DNA from: Yersinia enterocolitica | GTDB lineage: Bacteria > Pseudomonadota > Gammaproteobacteria > Enterobacterales > Enterobacteriaceae | DNA length: 64,000 nucleotides | Direction of reading: 5' to 3' | Assembly (NCBI GenBank): GCA_002082245.2 | Contig: NBTC02000002.1 | Location: 434,001-498,000, forward strand | In this document: positions 8,535 through 17,155 of the stretch, piece by piece | How positions within the stretch are numbered: position 1 is the first letter of the stretch | How the letters are laid out: the number at the start of each line of letters is the position of its first letter | Notes under the pieces: generated by a model | The model's input: only the letters and a program-made list of their open reading frames with translations | Told to the model about the DNA's origin: nothing | Databases searched by the model: none | Position numbers and translations under genes: made by a program

Positions 8535-9953
8535 GTGAGCAAATTTATAAGACAGGTGTTGGTAGGGATAATGGCTCTTTTGGCAATAGGCGCGGTATTT
8601 TCTTTGTCGGCGGCACCTACGCCGCCGATTGAGGCCCGCAACGATAAATTCGCTGAACAGCATGTTGACCAATTCACCTCATGGCTGAAAACCAAAGAGA
8701 GTGGGCCACGAGAAGATGCGCTGGCGGATGACCCCAATTTGGTGATCCTTTGGGCCGGATATCCGTTTGCCAAAGATTATAACAAACCTCGTGGGCACTA
8801 TTATGCTGTCACTGATGTGCGGGAAACCTTACGTACCGCAGCACCGAAGACCGCAGAGGATGGCCCCTTGCCGATGGCCTGCTGGAGCTGTAAAAGCCCG
8901 GATGTTGCCCGCTTGATCAATGAACAAGGTGAAGAAGGGTATTTCAAAGGGACTTGGGCCAGAGGTGGCCCGGAAGTCGTCAATCAGTTGGGGTGTGCCG
9001 ATTGCCATAATACCGCTTCTGCTGATTTTGCTGCCGGGAAGCCAGCTTTAGTCCTCTCCCGGCCCTATGCTGAGCGTGCTTTGCAATCTATCAATAAACC
9101 TTTCGAACATGCCAGCCGCTTGGATCAACAATCCATGGTGTGCAGCCAGTGCCATGTTGAGTACCACTTCGCCGGTAAAGATAAAGCGGTGAAATTCCCA
9201 TGGGATCAAGGCACGGATGTGGCGTCAATGGAGAAGTATTACGATGAAATCGCTTTCTCCGATTGGGTTCATCCGCTGTCAAAAACCCCGATGTTGAAAG
9301 CCCAACATCCTGAGTATGAAACCTGGCGTGCGGGGATCCACGGTAAAAACAATGTCAGTTGTATCGATTGCCATATGCCGAAAATCCAAAATGCGGCAGG
9401 TAAGGTGTATACCGACCACCAGATCCGCAACCCGTTTGATAGCTTTGAAACTACCTGTGTTAACTGCCATACCCAGGATAAAAAAACCTTGCAAGATATT
9501 GTTGCTGAACGCAAAGCCAGCATTCAGGAGTTAAAACTGAATGTTGAGAAACAACTGGTTCACGCGCATTACGAGGCAAAAGCTGCTTGGGATGCCGGGG
9601 CAACCGAGCAAGAAATGCAACCTATTCTACAAGATATCCGCCATGCCCAATGGCGCTGGGATTATGCCATTGCTTCCCACGGTATTCATATGCATGCACC
9701 GGATGTTGGTCTGCGTGTATTGGGGGGCGCGTTGAATAAAGCTGCCGATGCCCGCACCAAACTTGCACGTCTGCTGGCGACAAAAGGGATTAGCCACGAA
9801 ATTCCGCTGCCGGATATTTCGACCAAACTCAATGCCCAGAAAGCGCTGGGAATGGATATGGATAAGCTGAACCGCGAGAAGCAGGAGTTTCTGCAACAAG
9901 TGGTACCAGCCTGGGATGATCAAGCCAGAAAAGCGGGCCGGTTGAGCCAGTAA
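8535..9953 (+). CDS. nrfA: Cytochrome c552 nitrite reductase NrfA
   Basis: The periplasmic pentahaem enzyme reducing nitrite to ammonia with six electrons. Haem sites in order: CWSCK near residue 116 (the catalytic haem with lysine ligand unique to NrfA), then CADCH, CSQCH, CIDCH and CVNCH. The conserved QHPEYETW segment and the distal HGIHMHAP histidine block are present. The N-terminus is a signal peptide ([16 protein letters not shown]). I prefer the GTG at 8535, preceded by GGAG with an 8-base gap, giving 472 residues; in-frame ATGs at 8508 or 8484 are possible but lack a good ribosome site. First gene of an apparent operon of eight. Confidence 0.96.
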   Translation: MSKFIRQVLVGIMALLAIGAVFSLSAAPTPPIEARNDKFAEQHVDQFTSWLKTKESGPREDALADDPNLVILWAGYPFAKDYNKPRGHYYAVTDVRETLRTAAPKTAEDGPLPMACWSCKSPDVARLINEQGEEGYFKGTWARGGPEVVNQLGCADCHNTASADFAAGKPALVLSRPYAERALQSINKPFEHASRLDQQSMVCSQCHVEYHFAGKDKAVKFPWDQGTDVASMEKYYDEIAFSDWVHPLSKTPMLKAQHPEYETWRAGIHGKNNVSCIDCHMPKIQNAAGKVYTDHQIRNPFDSFETTCVNCHTQDKKTLQDIVAERKASIQELKLNVEKQLVHAHYEAKAAWDAGATEQEMQPILQDIRHAQWRWDYAIASHGIHMHAPDVGLRVLGGALNKAADARTKLARLLATKGISHEIPLPDISTKLNAQKALGMDMDKLNREKQEFLQQVVPAWDDQARKAGRLSQ

Positions 9954-9960
9954 GAGGCGT

Positions 9961-10021
9961 TCCGGTGTGACAATACGCTCACCGGATCTATTCCAGAGAC
10001 AAACGGCCCCAGATTGGGGCC
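9961..10021 (+). other. Two hairpins in the nrfA-nrfB spacer
   Basis: TCCGGTG / CACCGGA (9961-9967 with 9980-9986) and GGCCCC / GGGGCC (10005-10010 with 10016-10021) form two stem-loops in tandem between nrfA and nrfB. No T tract follows, so they are more likely mRNA-processing or stability elements than terminators. Confidence 0.6.
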
Positions 10022-10041
10022 ATAGCAAAGGTGGAATAACT

Positions 10042-10608
10042 ATGCGCGTTTTACGTTCATTCGGTTCAGCCGCGCTGCTGGTAGTGTTGATTCTGTGCAC
10101 GCTGCCCACTCTCGCCACAACACCGAACACGACGGCGAAAATGCCCGCGTTGCGCCATATTGTTGAGCCGCAGCGCAACCCGGATGCTGCTTGCATCCAA
10201 TGTCATAAAGAACAAAAAGATGAGTTGCATGGCAAACATGCTGGCGCGGTAAATCCGAATACGCAGTTGGCCTTAACCTGTACCAACTGCCATGGGCAGG
10301 CATCGGTGCTGCACCGTAATGGTATTAAAGATGTGATGCGTTTTAACCGCGATATGTTTAATGCCGATAAAGCGATGTACAGCGTCTCACAACAAAACAG
10401 TGTCTGCATGAGCTGCCATTTGCCGGAGAAATTACGCGAGGCGTTCTGGCCCCATGATGTGCACATGTTGAAGCTTTCTTGTGTCAGTTGTCATCAGTTG
10501 CATCCTAAAACCGACCCGATGCATGGCCTTGACGATAAAGGGCGGGTCAAACTCTGTGTTGACTGTCATCGCCGTCAGCAGGAGCTGATATCGAAGGAAA
10601 CACCATGA
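10042..10608 (+). CDS. nrfB: Pentahaem cytochrome c NrfB
   Basis: The small periplasmic multihaem cytochrome that passes electrons from the NrfCD membrane complex to NrfA. The 188-residue translation has a signal peptide (hydrophobic core LLVVLILCTLPTLA) and five CxxCH motifs: CIQCH, CTNCH, CMSCH, CVSCH, CVDCH, as in E. coli NrfB (also 188). The ATG at 10042 is preceded by AAAGGTGG at good spacing; an open frame extends upstream into the hairpin region but is not needed. The stop overlaps the nrfC start by four bases. Confidence 0.96.
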   Translation: MRVLRSFGSAALLVVLILCTLPTLATTPNTTAKMPALRHIVEPQRNPDAACIQCHKEQKDELHGKHAGAVNPNTQLALTCTNCHGQASVLHRNGIKDVMRFNRDMFNADKAMYSVSQQNSVCMSCHLPEKLREAFWPHDVHMLKLSCVSCHQLHPKTDPMHGLDDKGRVKLCVDCHRRQQELISKETP

Positions 10609-11276
10609 ATACGAACCGTCGTCACTTTATCGCCAGTATGGGGGCGCTGATTTTCCTGACCGGTTCTGCTGGACGTTCACTGGCACTCAGCGGCACTGTT
10701 GATGGCATTCGTTACGGGATGCTACATGATGAAACCCGTTGTATTGGTTGCACGGCCTGTATGGATGCTTGCCGTGAGGTTAATCATGTACCCGCTGGGG
10801 TCTCACGGTTAAACATCATCCGTAGCCAACCGATCGGTGAGTTTCCTGCCGTAAAATATCAGTTCTATCGTCACTCCTGCCAGCATTGCGATAAGGCACC
10901 CTGTGTCGATGTGTGCCCAACCGGAGCCTCGTATCGCGATAGCGGGACTGGGATTGTTGATGTCGATCCCGACCTCTGCGTAGGGTGCCAGTACTGTATC
11001 GCCGCCTGTCCGTACCGGGTGCGCTTTATCCATCCGGTGACGAAAACTGCCGATAAATGCGATTTTTGTCGGAAAACTAATCTAAAGCAGGGTAAACAGC
11101 CCGCCTGTGTCTTGTCGTGCCCAACCAAGGCACTCACCTTTGGCAATTTGGACGACCCTAACAGTGAACTGGTGAAATTATTGCATCAGCGCACTGTGTA
11201 TCGCGCCAAGTTACATCTTGGGACACAACCGAAATTGTATCGTGTTCCCTTTCAGTATGGGGAGATAACCGGATGA
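10605..11276 (+). CDS. nrfC: NrfC, four-cluster iron-sulfur protein
   Basis: The electron-transfer subunit between NrfD and NrfB, predicted periplasmic. A twin-arginine signal NRRHFIASMG opens the protein, consistent with Tat export of a folded Fe-S protein. Cysteine clusters of the DmsB/NrfC type follow: CIGCTACMDACREV, CQHCDKAPCVDVCPTGA, CVGCQYCIAACPYRV and CDFCRKTN...CVLSCPTKA, enough for four [4Fe-4S] centres. Length 223 equals that of E. coli NrfC. ATGA overlaps at both ends (nrfB and nrfD) indicate translational coupling. Confidence 0.96.
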   Translation: MNTNRRHFIASMGALIFLTGSAGRSLALSGTVDGIRYGMLHDETRCIGCTACMDACREVNHVPAGVSRLNIIRSQPIGEFPAVKYQFYRHSCQHCDKAPCVDVCPTGASYRDSGTGIVDVDPDLCVGCQYCIAACPYRVRFIHPVTKTADKCDFCRKTNLKQGKQPACVLSCPTKALTFGNLDDPNSELVKLLHQRTVYRAKLHLGTQPKLYRVPFQYGEITG

Positions 11277-12238
11277 ATCCTGAACTGAATACCCCGTTTC
11301 ACTTTGCCTCGTTAGTGTGGGATTGGCCGATAGCCATCTATCTGTTTTTGATAGGAGTATCGGCGGGCATGGTGGTAGTTAGCCTATTGGTTAAGCAACG
11401 GGTTCTGGGCGGTGAGGCGGCGCGCAGTGGGTTAGTTAAATCGACCGCTATGATGGCGCCCTTAGCGGTGATTATGGGGTTGTTTATTTTGATACTGCAC
11501 CTTACCCGGCCGTGGACTTTCTGGAAGCTGATGTTTTTCTACAGTACCAGCTCGGTGATGTCATTGGGTGTCATGCTGTTTCAAATTTATATGGTGGTGC
11601 TGTTGGTCTGGCTGGCGGTGATATTTCGCCACGGGCTGACGGCGTTATTACAGCCTTACCGCAAATTGAATTGGGTTGGCACGGTACTGCATAAACTGGC
11701 ACCGATTGAACGCAAGTTGGAACCATTGATGATGTTTCTGGCTGTGGCGTTGGGGGCATATACCGGCTTCCTGTTATCGGCCCTGAAGAGTTACCCCTTG
11801 TTGAATAATCCGGTATTGCCGGTGTTATTTCTGTTCTCCGGCGTTTCTTCGGGTATTGCCGCCATGGTGTTGTGCGCAGTGACCTTTTTTAAAGAACCCA
11901 TAGATAGCCCGGCACTAGCATTTGTTCATCGGCTGGAAAAACCGGTGGTGTGGTTGGAGCTATTTCTGCTGCTAGCATTCTTCACCGGGCTGTGGTTCGG
12001 CGGTGGTCAGAAAGAAGTCGCGGTCGCTGTCGCGTTGGGCGGTGGTTTTTGGGCCGCGATGTTTTGGTTCTGGGTTATTGGTTGCGGCATGGTGCTGCCA
12101 TTAGTTTTAAACCGTTTTTGTAGCCATGGAATGCGCCATCGGGTTTCATTTCTAGTGACGGTATCCGGCTTGAGTTTGTTTGGCGTATTGGTTTTACGTT
12201 TCTTTATTCTTTATGCCGGTCAGATGACGGTTGTGTGA
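11273..12238 (+). CDS. nrfD: NrfD, quinol-oxidising membrane subunit
   Basis: A 321-residue polytopic inner-membrane protein of the NrfD/PsrC family, with about eight hydrophobic segments spread over its length. It is the quinol dehydrogenase that feeds electrons to NrfC. The family features near the N-terminus (WDWPIAIYLFLIGVSAGMVV) and HLTRPWTFWKL are present. It overlaps nrfC by four bases and is followed by a 29-base spacer before nrfE containing an AGGAGG that serves a tiny upstream frame. Confidence 0.95.
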   Translation: MNPELNTPFHFASLVWDWPIAIYLFLIGVSAGMVVVSLLVKQRVLGGEAARSGLVKSTAMMAPLAVIMGLFILILHLTRPWTFWKLMFFYSTSSVMSLGVMLFQIYMVVLLVWLAVIFRHGLTALLQPYRKLNWVGTVLHKLAPIERKLEPLMMFLAVALGAYTGFLLSALKSYPLLNNPVLPVLFLFSGVSSGIAAMVLCAVTFFKEPIDSPALAFVHRLEKPVVWLELFLLLAFFTGLWFGGGQKEVAVAVALGGGFWAAMFWFWVIGCGMVLPLVLNRFCSHGMRHRVSFLVTVSGLSLFGVLVLRFFILYAGQMTVV

Positions 12239-12267
12239 GGAGGCGAACCGGTGATGGGTGAAAATGT

Positions 12268-14157
12268 ATGGTAGGTGAGTTGGGACTGTTGTCACTGTTG
12301 GTGGCTGCGTCATTGGCGCTGCTGCTCACTGGTGTGCCTGTTATTGCTCTCCATGGGCGGCGATTGGCTTTGTTGTATTGGTTACCGTCGTTCAGTTACG
12401 CCGTGACCTTATTCATTACATTGGCACTGTTGTTACTGGGTTGGTGCTTTGTTAGCGATGATTTTTCTCTGCTTTATGTAGCACAACACGGTAATAGCCA
12501 GCTCCCTCTATTTTATAAGGTTGCGGCAATCTGGGGCGGGCATGAAGGCTCCTTGTTGTTTATGCTGTTTGCTCTGAGCCTGTGGAGTTCCGCGTTGACG
12601 CTTTTTCGCCGTCATTTTCCGCTGCGTTTTTTTGCTCGCGCGTTGGCAGTGATGGGGGGGCTACTGCTTATCCTGAGCGTTTTTATCCTCTTTTTCTCCA
12701 ATCCTTTTGAGCGATTGTTCCCGACGTTGGCGCAGGGGCGTGATTTAAATCCAATGTTGCAGGATCTGGCGCTGATATTTCATCCACCCTTGTTGTATCT
12801 GGGGTATAGCGGTTTTGCCGTTAGTTTTGCTTTTGCCGTTTCGGTGTTGCTTGCAGGCCGCAATGGCAACAATAGTGTGCACTACTGCCGTCCCTGGGTA
12901 TTGGCTGCCTGGAGTTTTCTCACGTTTGGCATTTTGTTGGGGGCATGGTGGGCATACAGCGAATTGGGGTGGGGCGGCTGGTGGTTCTGGGACCCGGTTG
13001 AAAATGCGTCATTACTGCCATGGCTCACCGCAACTGCACTGTTACATGTTCTGGCTGTTATTGAGAAACGGGGCTTATATCATCATTGGGGCATTTTGCT
13101 GTCGCTGGTGACATTTCAACTCTGCTTGTTAGGCACTTTTATCGTGCGCTCTGGGGTGTTGACCTCAGTTCACGCTTTTGCTGTTGATACGGCGCGCGGT
13201 GAGGCTTTACTGGCGCTGTTTGGCATGGTGACGTTGAGTTCATTGACGCTATTTGCCCTGCGGGTGCGGGGCAACAATCGCTCTGCTGCTTTCAACCTCT
13301 TCTCACTGGAGTCATTACTGCTGGCGGCAATGGTGCTGCTAAGCATTGCTGCGGTAACCGTATTGATTGGCACATTGTATCCATTAATTGTCAGTGTGCT
13401 GGGGTTAGGATCACTGTCTGTTGGTGCGCCCTATTTTAATCAAACCCTGACACCTTTTGTGCTGCTGTTGCTATTGCTGATGGGCATAACGCCGTTTGCC
13501 GATTGGCGGCAAAGCCGCAAAATCAATGGCTGGCGTCTTGTCGTACCTGCTGTATTAGCTATCTCCGGTGGGGTGCTCAGTTTAGGTCTATTCGAATCAC
13601 CGTGGCAGGTGGGGATGCTGATAGGTGTCACTCTGGCCCTCTGGACGTTGTTCGCGCCATTATTTGCGCCAAAGATACGTGGCTATTTATGGTTGATACA
13701 CGGTGGCGTTGCGGTCAGCCTGCTGGGAATGCTGTTTGCTTCATATTACACCGTCGAGCAGGGGCGACGTATGGCACCAGGCAGTCAGGTCACGCTGGCG
13801 GGTTATCAGTTTACCTATCGTCAAACTGAATTAGTGATCGGCCCAAACTATACCAGTGAGCAGGCGCATATTGTGGTCAGCCAGAATGGGCAAGCGTTAA
13901 CCACGTTGTTACCGGAGCGGCGGCACTATACAGCGCGGGGAATGTTGATGATAGAGCCGGCGATAGCCAGTAGCCCCTTGGCCGACTTTTATGTGGTTCT
14001 GGGGGATAGTTTGGGCGCGGGGGAGTATAGCGTACGTTTGTCGCATAAACCGATGGTTAGCTGGATTTGGGGGGGGGCACTGATGATGGTAGTTGGTGGT
14101 TTATTGGCGCTATGGCGCAGAATCCACCCTGTTAGCGACCTCGCGGGGGATAAATGA
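12268..14157 (+). CDS. nrfE: NrfE, haem lyase (CcmF family)
   Basis: The large membrane subunit of the dedicated haem lyase that attaches haem to the CWSCK site of NrfA. The 629-residue protein has about 14 hydrophobic segments and the tryptophan-rich WWD-type haem-handling motif GWGGWWFWDPVENASLLPWL near residues 233-252, flanked by conserved histidines (for example IFHPPLLYLGY near 170). It is longer than E. coli NrfE (552) and keeps a CcmF-like C-terminal periplasmic region. The start at 12268 overlaps the stop of a 7-8 codon frame, so translation is probably coupled. It overlaps the next gene by four bases. Confidence 0.93.
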   Translation: MVGELGLLSLLVAASLALLLTGVPVIALHGRRLALLYWLPSFSYAVTLFITLALLLLGWCFVSDDFSLLYVAQHGNSQLPLFYKVAAIWGGHEGSLLFMLFALSLWSSALTLFRRHFPLRFFARALAVMGGLLLILSVFILFFSNPFERLFPTLAQGRDLNPMLQDLALIFHPPLLYLGYSGFAVSFAFAVSVLLAGRNGNNSVHYCRPWVLAAWSFLTFGILLGAWWAYSELGWGGWWFWDPVENASLLPWLTATALLHVLAVIEKRGLYHHWGILLSLVTFQLCLLGTFIVRSGVLTSVHAFAVDTARGEALLALFGMVTLSSLTLFALRVRGNNRSAAFNLFSLESLLLAAMVLLSIAAVTVLIGTLYPLIVSVLGLGSLSVGAPYFNQTLTPFVLLLLLLMGITPFADWRQSRKINGWRLVVPAVLAISGGVLSLGLFESPWQVGMLIGVTLALWTLFAPLFAPKIRGYLWLIHGGVAVSLLGMLFASYYTVEQGRRMAPGSQVTLAGYQFTYRQTELVIGPNYTSEQAHIVVSQNGQALTTLLPERRHYTARGMLMIEPAIASSPLADFYVVLGDSLGAGEYSVRLSHKPMVSWIWGGALMMVVGGLLALWRRIHPVSDLAGDK

Positions 14158-14702
14158 AACAACGTTGGCCTTGGTTGATTGTCCCTCTGGTTGCCTTACT
14201 GCTGGGCTGCTTGCTTTATAGCGGCTTAACGCGGGATCCGCATCGTATCGAGTTGGCCGAGCAAGACCTGCCGTTTCCCGCTTTTTCTTTATCCGAATTG
14301 CAACAGCCCGGGCAGAACATAACGCGAGAGCAACTGTTGGGTAAGGTGACGGTGATTAATGTATGGGCCAGTTGGTGTGCCAGTTGTAAGCAAGAGCTCG
14401 CCCTACTGGGGCAGATAGCCGGGACGCTGCATGGTGTGCAGTTCTATGGTCTGAATTACCGCGATGACCGTCAGGCGGCGTTAAATACTCTGCGGCGCTA
14501 CAGCAATCCTTATCAAAAGAACCTTTATGACCCGCATGGCACATTAGCACTGGCGATGGGGGTATATGGTACACCTGAGACCTGGCTAATTGATGCAAAT
14601 GGCATTATTCGCCAGCGCTATGCTGGTGAAATGACGACAGAGATATGGCAACAACAGTTTATGCCGCTACTGGCGCAATGGGCGAGGGTGGGAACCCCAT
14701 GA
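14154..14702 (+). CDS. CcmG/DsbE-like periplasmic thioredoxin in nrf operon
   Basis: A 182-residue membrane-anchored thiol-disulfide oxidoreductase: one N-terminal transmembrane anchor (about residues 6-24), then a thioredoxin fold with active site WASWCASC (Cys75, Cys78) and cis-proline loop YGTPETWLID. CcmG proteins usually have WCPTC, so the ASC active site is distinct. Its job is inferred: keeping the NrfA haem-binding cysteines and NrfF reduced for haem attachment. E. coli nrf lacks this gene, but related bacteria have a DsbE-like gene here. Four-base overlaps with nrfE and nrfF show it is part of the operon. Confidence 0.9.
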   Translation: MKQRWPWLIVPLVALLLGCLLYSGLTRDPHRIELAEQDLPFPAFSLSELQQPGQNITREQLLGKVTVINVWASWCASCKQELALLGQIAGTLHGVQFYGLNYRDDRQAALNTLRRYSNPYQKNLYDPHGTLALAMGVYGTPETWLIDANGIIRQRYAGEMTTEIWQQQFMPLLAQWARVGTP

Positions 14703-15109
14703 AAGTTTTATTCCTGATGTTATCACTGGTTTTTTCATCTGGTGTTGCGGCTGATCTGGTGGATACCTATCATTTTAGTTCGCCGCAACATCAGCAACAA
14801 GCATTGGCATTGGCGCAGGAGTTGCGTTGTCCCCAATGCCAAAATCAGAACTTGCTGGAGTCGACCTCGCCGATAGCGCAAGACTTGCGATTAGAGGTCT
14901 ATCAGTTGGTAGAAGCAGGACACAGCTCTCAGGAGATAATGGCCGTAATGACCCAGCGCTATGGGGACTTTGTTCTGTATCGTCCTCCGTTGCGCAGTGC
15001 CACACTGGTGCTATGGTTTGGGCCTGGGGTGTTGCTGGTCTGCGTGTTAGGTGGGTTGATTTTTAGGATACGCCGGCAATCTGTCTCAGGTGTGAGAGGG
15101 CCGCGATAA
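14699..15109 (+). CDS. nrfF: NrfF, haem lyase subunit (CcmH N-terminal type)
   Basis: A 136-residue membrane protein with signal peptide (MKVLFLMLSLVFSSGVAA), a redox motif LRCPQCQNQNLLES (Cys44, Cys47) typical of CcmH/NrfF, and one transmembrane helix near residues 98-120. With NrfE and NrfG it forms the lyase for the lysine-coordinated haem of NrfA. I use the ATG at 14699 that overlaps the preceding stop (ATGA), which gives a proper signal peptide; an earlier in-frame ATG would bury the signal. E. coli NrfF is 127 residues. Confidence 0.93.
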   Translation: MKVLFLMLSLVFSSGVAADLVDTYHFSSPQHQQQALALAQELRCPQCQNQNLLESTSPIAQDLRLEVYQLVEAGHSSQEIMAVMTQRYGDFVLYRPPLRSATLVLWFGPGVLLVCVLGGLIFRIRRQSVSGVRGPR

Positions 15110-15777
15110 TGGTGCTATCGATAGGGCTGGCGATACTGGTGCTGTTGGTGGTAGTGAGTTTGTGGTGGCCGTGGCTGGTGCAATATGGTCGGTTGAGCTG
15201 GCGCTGGCCGCTGGGCTTCAGCCTGGTGGTGCTGATTCTAATTATGTTGGGATACCGGCAACTGGGCCATTATACCGCCGTGCAGCAAGAGGCTTTGCGG
15301 CTACAGGAAGCCCAGCGGTTGAATAATATGCTCGATAAGCAGAGCAGTGATCCCACGCTATCTCGGTTACAACAACGTATTCGTTTGGCTCCCGATAAGG
15401 GGGATGGATGGTACAGTTTAGCTCAACATTATTTATATCGTAACGAATTTGAGGATGCATTGATCGCCTTGCAGCAGGCTGAACGTTTGCAGGGGGCCAG
15501 TGCCCGCTTTGATGCTGCACGAGCGACGGTGTTCTATTACCGGTCAGGGCAAAAAATGACGGGTGATGTGACGTACTGGTTACAGCAGGCTTTGACTAAA
15601 GATCCCATGCAATATACTGCGCTAATGCTGCAAGCCGCTGATAACTTTACCCATGATAGATACGCGCAGGCCATCGCTATTTGGCAGCAGTTATTGGAAA
15701 GTGGTAACCCACAGGTTGATCGTGCGGTGATTATCCGTGCTATTACATTAGCTCGGGTGATGCAGCAGGCTGAATGA
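15109..15777 (+). CDS. nrfG: NrfG, TPR subunit of NrfA haem lyase
   Basis: A 222-residue protein with two N-terminal membrane segments (about 2-22 and 32-52) and a C-terminal TPR region: GWYSLAQHYLYRNEFEDALIA near 100-120 and YTALMLQAADNFTHDRYAQAI near 165-185. NrfG presents the C-terminus of apo-NrfA to the lyase. Start and nrfF stop overlap by one base (TAATG). Slightly longer than E. coli NrfG (198). It is the last gene of the operon; a hairpin follows immediately. Confidence 0.92.
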   Translation: MVLSIGLAILVLLVVVSLWWPWLVQYGRLSWRWPLGFSLVVLILIMLGYRQLGHYTAVQQEALRLQEAQRLNNMLDKQSSDPTLSRLQQRIRLAPDKGDGWYSLAQHYLYRNEFEDALIALQQAERLQGASARFDAARATVFYYRSGQKMTGDVTYWLQQALTKDPMQYTALMLQAADNFTHDRYAQAIAIWQQLLESGNPQVDRAVIIRAITLARVMQQAE

Positions 15778-15782
15778 TAGAC

Positions 15783-15816
15783 AAAAAAAACCCTTACCAA
15801 TCTCATTTGGTAAGGG
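15783..15816. terminator. Hairpin after nrfG with A-run on the nrf side
   Basis: A 10-bp perfect stem CCCTTACCAA / TTGGTAAGGG (15791-15800 with 15807-15816). The uridine tract would be on the minus-strand transcript (eight A at 15783-15790), so as an intrinsic terminator it is oriented against transcripts entering from the right. It may still end the nrf mRNA by forming a 3' hairpin. Confidence 0.55.
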
Positions 15817-15827
15817 ATGCCAATTCG

Positions 15828-16119
15828 GCCAACACCAGGGAAAACATTATAACCGTTTATTAATCATACAATTAATTCGGGTTAGTGATATGACTTAAGT
15901 CAAGTTTATCAAAATTATATAAATAAGGTTAATGTTTATATGTATTAGGAATCATTTATTAATCGCAAGGAGCATGGATTTACTGCACACATTGATTATT
16001 TGTATGATTTTTAAACGATGAGAAGGGGGCGGGGCGATATTATGGCCATCTGAATGTAAATGCATCCAGATGGCTAGGCAGAGCAGGTCTTGTGGGACTA
16101 AAAGTCCCCTGGTGTTGGC
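15828..16119. repeat. 292-bp block bounded by a 13-bp perfect inverted repeat
   Basis: GCCAACACCAGGG at 15828-15840 is the exact reverse complement of 16107-16119. Inside lie an 8-bp stem-loop GCCATCTG / CAGATGGC (16045-16052 with 16067-16074) and, overlapping the right end, GGGACT-AAA-AGTCCC (16094-16108). No frame longer than a few codons and no target-site duplication were seen. It could be a small mobile-element remnant or a structured RNA/regulatory region. Confidence 0.5.
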
Positions 16120-16417
16120 GAAAATATATTCTTTTTTGACTAACTTTCTTAGCGTCTGTGCGCTAATATATTAGTTCTATAATATCTAAAACTAATTATT
16201 TAAAGCAAAAACAGTCTAATAAACATAGGGCTATAATAATAGCTAGCCTTAAGTCTAGTTTGGGAAACTATCCTTTAGTCTAGGTTGTTTGTTCATATAA
16301 TGTTAGCTGGGCGTTTGTGAGGAAACTCTGTAAGTCTATTTTATACACTGATTTCTATTGAAAACAATGTCATAAAATTGTATCGTTGCTCAACATATAT
16401 AGTAAACTTGGTCTGTT
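16120..16417. other. AT-rich upstream region of the LuxR gene with repeated AGTCTA
   Basis: No gene is seen. AGTCTA occurs at 16213, 16252, 16277 and 16333; the middle two lie in near-identical 15-base direct repeats (16247-16261 and 16272-16286, 13 of 15 identical, 25 bases apart). These are candidate operator sites for control of the downstream regulator. Confidence 0.45.
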
Positions 16418-17155
16418 ATGATAATTGATTATTTTGACAATGAAAGTATTAATGAAGATATAAAGAACTATATTCAAAGAAGAATAAAAGCTTATGGTGA
16501 TCTGCGTTATTCCTATTTGGTAATGAATAAGAAAACACCCTTACACCCGACTATTATTTCAAACTATCCAATGGATTGGATACAAACATATAAAAAAAAT
16601 AACTACCACCTTATCGATCCTGTTATTTTGACGGCAAAAGACAAAGTTGCTCCGTTTGCTTGGGACGATAATTCGGTGATTAATATAAAGTCAACCGACT
16701 CAGCCGTATTTAACCTTGCCAGAGAATATAATATCATTAATGGTTATACATTTGTTCTTCATGATAATAATCATAATATGGCAACGCTGAATATTTCTAA
16801 TGGAAGTGATGATAGCATTTCTTTTGATGAGAGCATTGAGACCAATAAAGAGAAAATTCAAATGCTGCTTATTCTGACTCATGATAAAATGTTGGGTCTT
16901 TACCACAAAAATAACAGTAAAAACAATAAGTTGAATGGTGCCGGTGACGAAAGGGAAATCTTTTCGCCTAGAGAGAACGAAATTTTATATTGGGCTAGTG
17001 TCGGCAAAACATACTCGGAAATCTCCATAATATTGGGAATAAAAAGAAGTACAGTTAAGTTTCATATTGGTAATGTTGTCAGAAAACTTGGTGTTTTAAA
17101 TGCCAAGCATGCGATAAGACTTGGCATAGAGTTAAAGTTAATTAAACCTATTTAA
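16418..17155 (+). CDS. yenR: LuxR-type quorum-sensing regulator (YenR-like)
   Basis: The 245-residue protein has an N-terminal acyl-homoserine lactone binding domain (about 1-165) with the conserved Trp, Tyr, Asp-Pro, Trp and Gly residues in MDWIQTY, LIDPV, FAWDD and NGYTF, and a C-terminal LuxR helix-turn-helix FSPRENEIL...[11 protein letters not shown] (about 180-240). Beside an AHL synthase it is the cognate receptor. Homologues of the YenR/EsaR group often bind DNA without signal and release it with signal; which mode applies here is inference. It overlaps the synthase gene by 8 bases at the 3' ends. The base composition is much richer in A+T than that of the neighbours. Confidence 0.9.
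   Translation: MIIDYFDNESINEDIKNYIQRRIKAYGDLRYSYLVMNKKTPLHPTIISNYPMDWIQTYKKNNYHLIDPVILTAKDKVAPFAWDDNSVINIKSTDSAVFNLAREYNIINGYTFVLHDNNHNMATLNISNGSDDSISFDESIETNKEKIQMLLILTHDKMLGLYHKNNSKNNKLNGAGDEREIFSPRENEILYWASVGKTYSEISIILGIKRSTVKFHIGNVVRKLGVLNAKHAIRLGIELKLIKPI

Noticed and set aside
15973..16020. 14-15 codon frame with AAGGAG just before its ATG
   Set aside because: The ribosome site is only about one base from the ATG, which is too close to work, and the peptide has no recognisable feature.
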